This document shows positions 45,422 to 54,140 of a stretch of DNA of 64,000 nucleotides, piece by piece (the first letter of the stretch is position 1; every line of letters begins with the position of its first letter). A model generated the notes under the pieces. That model saw nothing but the letters and a program-made list of their open reading frames with translations, was not told where the DNA came from and did not search any database. The translations under genes and the position numbers were made by a program. Source of the stretch: Sphaerochaeta sp. GTDB taxonomy: Bacteria > Spirochaetota > Spirochaetia > Sphaerochaetales > Sphaerochaetaceae. Location: the NCBI GenBank assembly GCA_018399495.1, contig JAGYOG010000008.1, forward strand, positions 1 to 64,000. The letters are read 5' to 3'.

Positions 45422-46488
45422 CGCTACTCTACGGGGGACGATCTGCAGAGCATGAGGTTTCTATCAACAGTGCCTTAACAATCCATCAAGCATTGTTGCA
45501 AGCAGGATACTCGGTCCTTTTGATTGCCATTACCCTCGGTGGGAGATGGTTCCTGCAACACGAGCTGAATCGTCAATTTGATACATCCCAACCACTAATG
45601 CTCAGACCTGGCTTGGGTATCTTCAAAGGAGAAGAAAAACTCCCAGTGGATGCAGCCTTTGCAACCACTCATGGGTATCAAGGAGAGGATGGAAACCTCC
45701 AGGGAACCTGTCTGCTCTGCAATATCCCCCTCTGTGGTTGTGATACGCTCAGCAGTGCGATCGGCATGCATAAGGCTATCGCCTCTGCCCTGTTTTCTGC
45801 TCACGGCATTCCCACGGTACCCTCAACCACGATTGATTGCTACCAGCTTAACACACTCAACCGAGGGCTCTTCGATACCATTTGCGCTACCCACGGCCAG
45901 AACCTGTTTATCAAACCAGAGAATGCAGGGTCCTCGGTAGGAGTGAAAGCGCTAACCAATTCGACATATCATGCTTTTCTGGAAGCAGTCGAGGACGCAA
46001 AGCGATACAGTGAACGAGTATTGGTTCAGCCATTCATGAAATCCATCGTCGAGGTAGAGTGTGCCATACTGAGGACAGAGGATGGCACCTTGCATGTAGC
46101 AGGGCCTGGAAGAGTCATAGACCCCGCTAAAGATAAAGAAGGCTTTTTAAGTTATGCTCACAAGTATGGTCAGATTGATACAGCCCATATACACGTTCCA
46201 GCCAAGCTACCTCCGGCCATGGAGAACCAAATCAGGAACTATGCCCGTAATGCATTTCTAGCAATCAAGGCTGACGGCTATGCCAGGGTGGATTTCTTCG
46301 TTCAGGGAGAGGACATCTTCCTAAATGAAATCAATACCAGCCCTGGAATGACAGGACAGAGTCACTACCCTGTGTTGATGGCATCCATTGGATTTGATTT
46401 ACCCAGCGTGGTCACGAGCTTGGTCAACCACGCATTACAACGAAAAAGAGAGGAGCGAGGGCGTTGTTTCACACCGCCAAAACCATGA
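45412..46488 (+). CDS. ddl: D-alanine--D-alanine ligase
   Basis: This ATP-grasp enzyme makes D-Ala-D-Ala for peptidoglycan. It has 358 residues: N-terminal LLYGGRSAEHEVSINSA, the ATP-binding block IKPENAGSSVGVKAL, and the late Mg site FLNEINTSPGMT. The tyrosine/serine signature of Ddl is consistent with D-Ala and not D-Lac specificity, though I did not resolve the deciding residue. It starts within the end of murE and ends on the dinB start, so the three genes are translated as a unit. Confidence 0.93.
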   Translation: MQVALLYGGRSAEHEVSINSALTIHQALLQAGYSVLLIAITLGGRWFLQHELNRQFDTSQPLMLRPGLGIFKGEEKLPVDAAFATTHGYQGEDGNLQGTCLLCNIPLCGCDTLSSAIGMHKAIASALFSAHGIPTVPSTTIDCYQLNTLNRGLFDTICATHGQNLFIKPENAGSSVGVKALTNSTYHAFLEAVEDAKRYSERVLVQPFMKSIVEVECAILRTEDGTLHVAGPGRVIDPAKDKEGFLSYAHKYGQIDTAHIHVPAKLPPAMENQIRNYARNAFLAIKADGYARVDFFVQGEDIFLNEINTSPGMTGQSHYPVLMASIGFDLPSVVTSLVNHALQRKREERGRCFTPPKP

Positions 46489-47669
46489 TGGAGTTTGAAC
46501 CTGTCATTTTCCATGTTGATATGGATGCTTTCTATGCAGCAATCGAGGTCCTCGACAACCCCTCGTACGCTGGCACCTGCCTGCTTATCGGAGGGAATAG
46601 TTCCAGGGGGGTGGTTGCTACGGCCAGCTACGAGGCCAGAAAGTTTGGCATCCACTCCGCAATGCCAATGGCACAAGCACTTCGCCTCTGTCCACATGCT
46701 GTGGTGGTAAAACCCCGCATGGCCCGGTACAGCCAGGTAAGCCTTCAGGTCATGGATATTCTCAAACAGTTCTCCTCTGATCTCCAGCAGATTTCAATCG
46801 ACGAGGCCTTCCTCGATATGACTGGGACCAGAAGATTGTTCGGCATCCCCCGTCAGGCAGGAGAGTTGTTGAAGGAGCGGGTCAAGGAAAAGACAGGCTT
46901 GACCATTTCAGTAGGAATCGGAGCAAGTCGCTTTATTGCGAAGATGGCAAGTGACTATGATAAGCCTGATGGTTTGTGCAGGGTATCACAAGGCAAGGAG
47001 ATAGCTTTCATCGATGCAGTGGGCCTGCAGAAGCTCTGGGGTGTAGGGAAAGTCACCCAAGCCTTGCTTGCAAAACACCACATCAGAACAACAAAGGAAC
47101 TACGCACCTATTCAATGGATTCTTTGCAGTCACTCTTCGGGAAGAGCATGGGCAACTTTCTCTATCTTGTCTGCAGGGGCATTGACCCTGGAATCTTCTG
47201 TGGTGAAGCGAAAAGCCATTCCATCTCAACCGAGACAACCTTTGAGAGTGATGTCTCATCCCTCTCCGTCCTGGAGCAGACCTTGCTCTCGATGAGCCAT
47301 GAGGTAATGTTCCGTGCACTGGAAGAGAAACAGATAGGAAGGACTGTGGGAATCAAGGTAAGGCTGCCTGACTTTACCACCTATACGCTCCAGATAACCC
47401 CACAGGGAACCATTTACAGTGCTGAACAGATCTACCATCTGGTAAAACAGTTGCTGATGCAGAAATGGCATGACGGAACCCCCATCAGATTGATCGGGGT
47501 TGGGCTCTATCAACTCTATGAAGGTAGTCGGCCGCTGCAAGAGGAACTCTTTGAGGATCCGTACCAGAAAAAACGAAAGATTGAACAAGTAGTGCTTGCC
47601 CTGCAGAAACAGGGCAAGCAGGTATTCAAGGCCAAGAATCTGGAACAAACTACGCCATCAGAGCAGTAA
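46464..47669 (+). CDS. dinB: DNA polymerase IV (Y-family)
   Basis: This translesion DNA polymerase has about 400 residues. The catalytic motifs FHVDMDAFYAAIE and SIDEAFLDMT, the finger motif SYEARKFGI with the steric gate region, and the VSVGIGASRFIAKMASD-like segment are all visible. TTG 46464 has AGGAG eight bases upstream; ATG 46485 and 46488 have no binding site, but would fit the family start better. It overlaps the end of ddl. The 3' end overlaps the convergent oxidoreductase gene by 20 bases. The C-terminus lacks a clear clamp-binding tail, although TPSEQ ends the protein. Confidence 0.94.
   Translation: MFHTAKTMMEFEPVIFHVDMDAFYAAIEVLDNPSYAGTCLLIGGNSSRGVVATASYEARKFGIHSAMPMAQALRLCPHAVVVKPRMARYSQVSLQVMDILKQFSSDLQQISIDEAFLDMTGTRRLFGIPRQAGELLKERVKEKTGLTISVGIGASRFIAKMASDYDKPDGLCRVSQGKEIAFIDAVGLQKLWGVGKVTQALLAKHHIRTTKELRTYSMDSLQSLFGKSMGNFLYLVCRGIDPGIFCGEAKSHSISTETTFESDVSSLSVLEQTLLSMSHEVMFRALEEKQIGRTVGIKVRLPDFTTYTLQITPQGTIYSAEQIYHLVKQLLMQKWHDGTPIRLIGVGLYQLYEGSRPLQEELFEDPYQKKRKIEQVVLALQKQGKQVFKAKNLEQTTPSEQ
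47594..47619 (-). terminator. Hairpin inside dinB, likely terminator of the oxidoreductase operon
   Basis: Ten-base perfect arms GCTTGCCCTG and CAGGGCAAGC around a six-base loop lie inside the last 76 bases of dinB. On the minus strand they begin 31 bases after the stop of the oxidoreductase beta gene. No T run follows, so termination may be weak or Rho-assisted. Confidence 0.5.
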
Positions 47670-48501
47670 GGTCCTTCACGCTGCGCTTTCGCTTGAATAG
47701 CGGAGTATCCTCTTCCTGATAGGCTGGATGCATTTCAGCTAGGGATGGTTGTTCCTCTGGGTTTTTATAGAGAACACCCAAGGGGAACGGATCATTCTCC
47801 ATTGACTTTGTAAGTGATTGTATCTTGTTTGAGGAGTCCCAATCATCACCAAGGACATAGCTGTGTTCCTTGTACCAGGCAAAGGTATTCACCTTGTTGA
47901 AGGATACACAGGGATCAAAGATATCAACCAAGGCATACCCCTTATGGGCAATAGCCTGTTTGACGACATCCTTGGTCAACTCACGGTTTCCTACAAAGGT
48001 ACGTGCTACAAACCCAGCTCCCAAAGTGATGGCAAGTGCCAAAGGATTCAAAGGCTCCAAGATAACTCCTTCAGTCTGCAGTGGCGTCTTGAATCCTCTT
48101 GGGCTGGTAGGACTAGCCTGACCTTTGGTCAAACCATACACCATGTTGTTATGTACCAAATGCACAATGTTTGGATTTCTTCTGACGGTGTGCAGGAAGT
48201 GGTTTCCCCCTTCTCCGTACATATCACCATCTCCACCCTCAGCAATAACCAGCAGCTCAGGATTCGTCAGCGAAATTGCCGTTGCCACAGGGAGACCACG
48301 TCCATGTAAGCCGTTGAAGAAGGAGGTGTTCACATACTGCGGCATCTTGGCTGCTTGGCCTATACCACTGGAGATAACAACGTTCGTTGGGTCGACATCC
48401 AACTCGTCAAGACTCTCCTTGAGCAGTTGAAGCAGTAAGAAGTTTCCACAACCAGGGCACCATGCTATATCGCCTTTTATGTCAAATCGTGTTTCTTTCA
48501 T
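47650..48501 (-). CDS. 2-oxoacid:ferredoxin oxidoreductase, beta subunit
   Basis: This 283-residue TPP-binding beta subunit has an N-terminal cysteine cluster AWCPGCGN (about 13-20) and a later cysteine in DPCVSFN that bind a 4Fe-4S cluster. The TPP motif GGDGDMYGEGGNHF and NNMVYGLTKGQASPTSPRG is typical of 2-oxoglutarate or branched 2-oxoacid oxidoreductases (KorB/VorB). It transfers electrons to ferredoxin during oxidative decarboxylation of a 2-oxoacid. The start overlaps the alpha stop as ATGA. Kor or Vor cannot be separated by eye, so no symbol is given. Confidence 0.92.
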   Translation of the reverse strand: MKETRFDIKGDIAWCPGCGNFLLLQLLKESLDELDVDPTNVVISSGIGQAAKMPQYVNTSFFNGLHGRGLPVATAISLTNPELLVIAEGGDGDMYGEGGNHFLHTVRRNPNIVHLVHNNMVYGLTKGQASPTSPRGFKTPLQTEGVILEPLNPLALAITLGAGFVARTFVGNRELTKDVVKQAIAHKGYALVDIFDPCVSFNKVNTFAWYKEHSYVLGDDWDSSNKIQSLTKSMENDPFPLGVLYKNPEEQPSLAEMHPAYQEEDTPLFKRKRSVKDLTALMA

Positions 48502-50183
48502 GCTAATACCTCCCCAATACGTGCGACCAATTGTTCAACACTGAAAGGACTTCCGTTGTACTGCAGGATGGTCGTGTCAAAAGTTATTCCCAAATCCCGT
48601 CTGATCAACTGACCGAATTGGGCTGAAGCATTGTTCTCCACGAGAATCAGATGCTTTGCTTTCTCAAGTATTTCTTTTGTGCGGGAAGGAAGTGGATATA
48701 CCTGAGGGAAGAATCCAAAGGCAACACCCTTATCATCAAGATTAGCTACCGCCTCTTTGATAGCACCGTAGGGAGAACCCCAACCTACCACCAAGGTAGT
48801 ATAGTTTTTTGGCCCAATTATTTTCGGGTCAATGTCCTTGTAGGCGGAGAGTTTTCTCATGCGCTTGTCCATCATGGCTTGTCGAACTGCAGCATTCTCG
48901 GTTATTCGTCCTTCTTCGGTATGTTCATCACTGTCAACACAGACAAATCCTTTTCCTTGCCCGGGTATGGCACGTTCAGAGATTCCTGAATCGGTAATCT
49001 TGTACCGCTTGTAGGAAGCGTTACTCTTGACTACATGGTTCGTTCTTTCGAGCTTGGATAAATCAACCTTCTCCATAATGCCCTCGCCATCCAGGTAGTA
49101 CTGGTCAGTCAAGATAAAGACAGGAACCTGATAGGCATCAGCAATTTCAAAAGCCTCGTGTGAAAGAAGGACTCCATCCTCCCAAGTGCCTGGGGCAAGA
49201 ATGACCCGCGGGAAATCCCCATGTCCGGCGTATAGGGCAAGGTTCAGGTCCCCTTGCTCAGTACGTGTCGGCAATCCAGTTCCAGGGCCAGGCCGCTGTG
49301 CAAGGTGAACTACCACAGGAGTCTCGGTAATTCCTGAGAGACTGATACCTTCAGTCATCAGGGCAAAACCTCCTCCGCTGGTGGTAACCATTGCCCTCGC
49401 TCCTGCGTACCAGGCTCCAATGGCCATATTGATAGCAGCAATTTCATCTTCAGCCTGTTCTACCAACACAGAGTGGGAGCGTTCATGGGATGCAAGATAG
49501 ACCAGAACACTCGTCGCTGGCGACATTGGATAGGAAGCAACAAAGTTGCATCCTCCACTAAGTGCTCCGATCCCGATGGTTTCAAATCCCTTGATGGCCT
49601 TCATTTTTTTTACAGAATCATCACGCTTTACTGAGAAATGATAATTGCTCTCCTCTGCTGCTTTCTTTCCGAAATCGAATGCCTTGCTATTGTTCTCAAC
49701 GATGCTCTCCCCTTTTCTGGAGAACTGTTCGGAAAGCAAGGTTCGTGCAATGTTCTCATCACAGGAAAACAGTGTACTCAACACCCCGACAAAAAACGTA
49801 TTGGTATAGAGCTGACTGCCAATTTCCTCCATCTGTTCCTTTACATTCACAGGATATAAGCGTGCATCAGTCTTGCGGGACTTGATGTAGTCTTCTTCCC
49901 CGATGATGAGGGTATTCTCATCAATCCGGTCGAGTAAACGATCAAGACCATCCTTGCTCAAGACGATGAGTAGATCAATACGGTCCACGAAAGCCTGTAC
50001 GCGTTTTGATGCAATCCTGATCTCTGAGGTGTTGTTCCCCCCACGGACCCGGCTCATGAGCTCCTTTGCTATAAAAGCATGATATCCACTTTTTTGCAGC
50101 AAGGCGATAAACAAGGACTCGATTGTTTGAAGCCCCTGTCCAGCTTCTCCGGAGAGGACAATACTGTAAGATTGCCGTTCCAT
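48498..50183 (-). CDS. 2-oxoacid:ferredoxin oxidoreductase, gamma-alpha fusion
   Basis: This 561-residue subunit has an N-terminal gamma domain (about 1-190: YSIVLSGEAGQGLQTIESL, FIAKELMSRVRGG) fused to an alpha pyrimidine-binding domain (from about 200: GALSGGCNFVASYPMSPATS, VEQAEDEIAAINMAIGAWYAGARAMVTTSGGGF). Such fusions occur in Kor-type enzymes of anaerobes. No separate ferredoxin-domain (delta) gene is near, so a free ferredoxin is expected. With the beta subunit it forms a two-gene operon. Confidence 0.92.
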   Translation of the reverse strand: MERQSYSIVLSGEAGQGLQTIESLFIALLQKSGYHAFIAKELMSRVRGGNNTSEIRIASKRVQAFVDRIDLLIVLSKDGLDRLLDRIDENTLIIGEEDYIKSRKTDARLYPVNVKEQMEEIGSQLYTNTFFVGVLSTLFSCDENIARTLLSEQFSRKGESIVENNSKAFDFGKKAAEESNYHFSVKRDDSVKKMKAIKGFETIGIGALSGGCNFVASYPMSPATSVLVYLASHERSHSVLVEQAEDEIAAINMAIGAWYAGARAMVTTSGGGFALMTEGISLSGITETPVVVHLAQRPGPGTGLPTRTEQGDLNLALYAGHGDFPRVILAPGTWEDGVLLSHEAFEIADAYQVPVFILTDQYYLDGEGIMEKVDLSKLERTNHVVKSNASYKRYKITDSGISERAIPGQGKGFVCVDSDEHTEEGRITENAAVRQAMMDKRMRKLSAYKDIDPKIIGPKNYTTLVVGWGSPYGAIKEAVANLDDKGVAFGFFPQVYPLPSRTKEILEKAKHLILVENNASAQFGQLIRRDLGITFDTTILQYNGSPFSVEQLVARIGEVLA

Positions 50184-50300
50184 ATAGACCTCCTATCTAT
50201 GAGGGAGGAACCATTACAATTCCTAGCTCTTTACTTTGCTTTTGTATCTCTTTATCTTATCATAGTATCGAGAAAACACAATGATTGAGGAGCCAAGCTA

Positions 50301-50684
50301 TTGGTGAGAAATAAAGCACTACGAATCATATTAGCCTTTTTGGGAATCATCTCAGTTGCCCTTGGAGGGATAGGGGTATTTCTTCCCGTCCTTCCCACTA
50401 CCCCGTTCGTCTTGCTTGCTGGATTACTTTTTTCTTTTTCCAGCGATCGTCTGGGCAATTGGCTGGAACAAAACAGGATCTTAGGTCCTTATCTCAAGCA
50501 CTATCGCAAAGGTACAGGCATACCGAAGAAAGCGAAGATCAAGACGCTAATAACCCTTTGGACAGGACTGGGTATCACCTTCTATATTGTGGGGAAGCTT
50601 CCCTTGATCATCATGCTCACTATCATAGGAACTATTGTAACCATACACATCATAACCATCAAACCGAAGCAGGTTACCCCTTAG
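50301..50684 (+). CDS. DUF454 (YbaN-like) inner membrane protein
   Basis: This is a 127-residue protein with three hydrophobic segments. The family signature GGIGVFLPVLPTTPFVLLAG lies near residues 22-41, and a basic cytoplasmic loop (LKHYRKGTGIPKKAKIK) follows. DUF454 proteins of this type are found in many bacteria, with no known function. GAGGAG at 50286 lies nine bases before TTG 50301 and 12 before GTG 50304; both starts are possible. The 3' end overlaps the convergent MFS gene by four bases. Confidence 0.88.
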   Translation: MVRNKALRIILAFLGIISVALGGIGVFLPVLPTTPFVLLAGLLFSFSSDRLGNWLEQNRILGPYLKHYRKGTGIPKKAKIKTLITLWTGLGITFYIVGKLPLIIMLTIIGTIVTIHIITIKPKQVTP

Positions 50685-51838
50685 ACAGAGAACTCCTTGT
50701 TCCTGGTAAGCAGGACCAAGGTAGTTATGCTGGCTACAAGCAACACCAAGATTCCCCCTTGAAAGAGGGGCATCCATTGCAAACCTATACAAGAACCAGC
50801 TAACCCAAACAATGGAGGGGTGACGGTACTTCCCACATAGGCGCTGGCCATTTGCATGCCAATGATACGTTGGCTTAGTTCAGGTCCAAAACTCCGTGGG
50901 GTCTGGTGGATCAGGCTCGGAAAAATGGGAGCACAACCCAGACCAAGCAACAGCAGAGAAAATCCTGCCAATGTCAAGGAAGAGAGGAACAAGGCAATGA
51001 TGCTGATAAGGCAGAGCAGCAACCCCAGGTAAATCATCTGTACGTTACTCATTCGGTAACTGATGAAACCACTTGCCATTCTTCCGGCAGTAATCCCTAG
51101 AAAGAACAGAGACCCATAGAATGCAGCATCGGAGGGGAGCAGCTGCTTCACTTGCACCAAGTAGCTTACTGCCCACAGTCCTGTAGAAATTTCCAGAGCA
51201 CAGTAGAAAAAGAACGAGAGCAAAGCAAAGGGAAGTGCCTTATGACGCAGGGAGCCCTTCTGCTGAGTTGTGTGATGCTTTCCTTCTTGCTTCCCTTTAG
51301 GGTCTGCCCAGAGTGAAAGAGAGGCTATCAACGCAAAGACGAGGATTGTTTGCATCAAACCCAGTATCCGGTAGCCGCTACGATACCCTAGTTGCAAGGA
51401 GAGAGCAATACCCATGACAGCAGGCCCTGCACTTGCACCCAATCCCCAAAAAGAGTGCAACCAGTTCATATGGCGTGCCTCATAGTGCAAAGCAACATAG
51501 TTGTTGAGTGCTGAATCAACCGAACCAGCACCGAGGCCAAGGGGAATGGCCCAAAGCATCAGAAAAGGAAGTGAAGAGGCAAAAGAGAATCCCAGGAGGG
51601 CAATTGCTGTCATTGCCACACTGACGAGTGTTACTTTTCCCGTACCAAAACGGCTGGTCATTCGATAACTGGAGAGTGCAGAAACAACAGTACCGATGGA
51701 TGAGGTTGCTCCGATGAGTCCTGCACTCCAAAACGGGAGATCCAGAGACTGTTGCATGACCGGCCAAATACTGCCCAATACACCATCAGGCAATCCAAGA
51801 CTGATGAATGCAATATAGATAACAATCAATAGAGCCAT
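50681..51838 (-). CDS. MFS transporter
   Basis: This 385-residue membrane protein has about 12 hydrophobic segments and the major-facilitator motif region ALSSYRMTSRFGTGKVTLV after segment 2. The opening SLGLPDGVLGSIWPVMQQSL matches the FucP/YfkF-like branch, in which substrates are often sugars or drugs. The substrate is unknown. It starts one base after the stop of uppP and is probably cotranscribed with it. Confidence 0.88.
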   Translation of the reverse strand: MALLIVIYIAFISLGLPDGVLGSIWPVMQQSLDLPFWSAGLIGATSSIGTVVSALSSYRMTSRFGTGKVTLVSVAMTAIALLGFSFASSLPFLMLWAIPLGLGAGSVDSALNNYVALHYEARHMNWLHSFWGLGASAGPAVMGIALSLQLGYRSGYRILGLMQTILVFALIASLSLWADPKGKQEGKHHTTQQKGSLRHKALPFALLSFFFYCALEISTGLWAVSYLVQVKQLLPSDAAFYGSLFFLGITAGRMASGFISYRMSNVQMIYLGLLLCLISIIALFLSSLTLAGFSLLLLGLGCAPIFPSLIHQTPRSFGPELSQRIIGMQMASAYVGSTVTPPLFGLAGSCIGLQWMPLFQGGILVLLVASITTLVLLTRNKEFSV

Positions 51839-51839
51839 A

Positions 51840-52670
51840 TCAGGAGGCTCCCAACGTGAGGAAATAGACTGTTACCATGACGGCAAGGACAACACGATAA
51901 TAGCCAAAGACTGAGAAATCATGACGGCGGACATAGGCGACCAACGCCTTGATGCAAAACAGGGAGACCAGGAAGGATGCGACAAACCCAATTGCAATCA
52001 AGAGGTACTCCTCAGTGCTATAATTGAGTCCCAACTTCATCAATTTCAACAGGGAAGCTCCCGCCATAACAGGAATCGCCATGAAGAAAGAAAATTTTGC
52101 TGCAACCGACCGTTCCAGGCCGATGATGATTCCTCCCAGTATGGTGGATCCACTTCTGCTGGTTCCGGGGACCAATGCAAGCATCTGGAAGAGACCGAGA
52201 TACAATGCATCACGATAGGTAATTTCAGAAAGTTCCTTTACGCGGTGATCCCTCTTTCCCCACGTTCCCTTCTCAAGCACTATGTACAATAACCCATAGG
52301 CGAAGAGAGCGATGGCCACGACTTCCCAGCGATAGAGGTACTTGTCCATCAAATCATCAACCAAGACACCTATCACACCAGCAGGGATGGTTGCAATGAT
52401 CACTTTCAGCCAAAGGAGATAGGTCTCAGTCTTCTGCTTGGCATCTTTAGCCTTGGTAAAAGGATTCAACGTAGAGAAGTAAAGGATAACCACGGCTAGA
52501 ATTGACGCAAGTTGGATAATAACGAGAAAAAGTTCTCTCGCTTCCTCACCGAGGCTGAGATGCATTACCTCATCCAACAGCAACAGATGTCCAGTTGAAC
52601 TGATGGGAAGCCATTCGGTAATCCCCTGCACAATTCCCAAAAGCAATGATTTCATACATTCCTGAAACAT
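51840..52670 (-). CDS. uppP: Undecaprenyl-diphosphatase (UppP/BacA)
   Basis: This inner membrane enzyme recycles undecaprenyl pyrophosphate to the phosphate carrier for peptidoglycan and other wall polymers. From ATG 52670 (GGAGGAG before it) it has 276 residues and about eight membrane segments. The two signatures, GITEWLPISSTGHLLL near the start and PGTSRSGSTILGGIIIGL in the middle, are conserved. It is followed after one base by the MFS gene. Confidence 0.95.
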   Translation of the reverse strand: MFQECMKSLLLGIVQGITEWLPISSTGHLLLLDEVMHLSLGEEARELFLVIIQLASILAVVILYFSTLNPFTKAKDAKQKTETYLLWLKVIIATIPAGVIGVLVDDLMDKYLYRWEVVAIALFAYGLLYIVLEKGTWGKRDHRVKELSEITYRDALYLGLFQMLALVPGTSRSGSTILGGIIIGLERSVAAKFSFFMAIPVMAGASLLKLMKLGLNYSTEEYLLIAIGFVASFLVSLFCIKALVAYVRRHDFSVFGYYRVVLAVMVTVYFLTLGAS

Positions 52671-52805
52671 ATGCTCCTCCAATCTTGAGCAAGTCTAAAG
52701 CAAAGTGTTCCGCATTACAAGCTTGGTTATTCGCTCATGCATAAGTTCCCCCACCTTGTGTTGATTCCCTGCAAATGATAGATTTGCCGTGTAAGGGAGA
52801 GGAGC

Positions 52806-53306
52806 ATGGCACTGCATATTGTCCTGTTTGAACCAGAGATACCACAAAATACCGGAAATATCGCGCGAACTTGCGCTGCAGTTGGTGCAACCTTGCACTT
52901 GGTGCATCCTCTTGGATTCAGCTTGGAGGAGAAGTACCTGAAACGTGCCGGGCTGGATTATTGGCCACTGCTCACGATGGTTGAGCACCCAAGTATTGAA
53001 GCGTTCCTTGCTTCCCACCACGATAAACGGTTGTACTATTTTACCACAAAAGCTCCTCAGACCTATAGCGAGGTCACCTATCCCGAGGAGACGTATCTTG
53101 TATTCGGCAAGGAAAGCGCTGGTATCAGTGAATCGCTGCTTGTCAATAACAGACAACAGTGTGTGAGAATCCCTATGCGGGAAGAAGCACGAAGCCTGAA
53201 TCTTTCGAACAGCGTAGCTATCGCTGCATATGAATACCTAAGACAGCAATCCTTTCCCTTCTTACAAGGGACAGGAACGTTACATAGACTTACATGGGAG
53301 GCCTGA
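52806..53306 (+). CDS. trmL: tRNA (cytidine(34)-2'-O)-methyltransferase
   Basis: This SPOUT-fold methyltransferase has 166 residues. It modifies the wobble base of tRNA-Leu with 2'-O-methyl groups using SAM. The motifs EPEIPQNTGNIARTCAA (9-25), LVFGKESAGI and IPMREEARSLNLSNSVAIA, which form the trefoil knot, are present. It heads the plus-strand operon trmL-proC-serS-pncB. Confidence 0.94.
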   Translation: MALHIVLFEPEIPQNTGNIARTCAAVGATLHLVHPLGFSLEEKYLKRAGLDYWPLLTMVEHPSIEAFLASHHDKRLYYFTTKAPQTYSEVTYPEETYLVFGKESAGISESLLVNNRQQCVRIPMREEARSLNLSNSVAIAAYEYLRQQSFPFLQGTGTLHRLTWEA

Positions 53307-53308
53307 GC

Positions 53309-54112
53309 ATGGATAAAATCGGCATCATTGGATGTGGAAACATGGGTGGAGCCATCGCGGGAAGCCTGCAGATGGAAGTCATTATCTATGACAGTGATTC
53401 GCTGAAAGCTGAACAGCTTGCAGCAAGCAAGGTGACCATTTCTGTGGCAGACTCTCTGCAAGCACTTCTCAGCGAATGTTCAACCATACTCATTGCAATA
53501 AAACCTCAGATTCTCTCCACCCTCTATCCAGAATTCAGAGCATTGGAAAGCAGCCAAAAGCGATGGATATCCATCGCAGCAGGAATTCCCCTCTCGGTAC
53601 TTACCGAGCAGTTGGAAACAGAGGAGGTAGTTCGCTTCATGCCTAACATTGCAGCGCAGTACGGCGCTGCAGTTACGGCAGTAGCTCCATCACAAGAATG
53701 CTCCTCAACACTCCGCGAGGATTCCCTCCAGGTGGCATCCTCCTTTGGCTCCGCCTTCCTCCTGCCCGAAACGCAGTTCTCTGCCTTTATCGGGATCAGT
53801 GGCTCAGCCATTGCCTATGTGTTCTCTTTCCTGCACGCTCTTGCGATGGGAGGGGTCGAGCAAGGGATTGCCTATCCAGAGGCACTGAAAATTGCAAACG
53901 CCACCCTAAAGAGTGCCACATCCCTGATCGATGCAACAAAGGCAAATCCAGTGGAACTTGCCACTCGAGTCTGCTCTGCTGGGGGAACTACCATTGAAGG
54001 AATGAGAGCGCTCGCACAGGGAGGCTTTGAGGGGCTGGTAATGCGTGCTGTAGAGGCATCAAGTGAGAAATCAAAAGTGCTTGAGGCGAAAGCAGCAAAT
54101 CAGGGGAAATAA
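53309..54112 (+). CDS. proC: Pyrroline-5-carboxylate reductase
   Basis: ProC reduces pyrroline-5-carboxylate to proline with NAD(P)H. The protein has 267 residues from ATG 53309, with GGAGG eight bases upstream, two bases after the trmL stop. It has the Rossmann motif IGIIGCGNMGGAIAG, the block MPNIAAQYGAAVTA and the family end region SAGGTTIEGMRALAQGGFEGLVM. ProA and ProB are encoded at 59107-61556 on the other strand, so the proline pathway is complete in this window but not in one operon. Confidence 0.95.
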   Translation: MDKIGIIGCGNMGGAIAGSLQMEVIIYDSDSLKAEQLAASKVTISVADSLQALLSECSTILIAIKPQILSTLYPEFRALESSQKRWISIAAGIPLSVLTEQLETEEVVRFMPNIAAQYGAAVTAVAPSQECSSTLREDSLQVASSFGSAFLLPETQFSAFIGISGSAIAYVFSFLHALAMGGVEQGIAYPEALKIANATLKSATSLIDATKANPVELATRVCSAGGTTIEGMRALAQGGFEGLVMRAVEASSEKSKVLEAKAANQGK

Positions 54113-54140
54113 GAATTTCTGAAAGGAAGAAGGAATCAGT

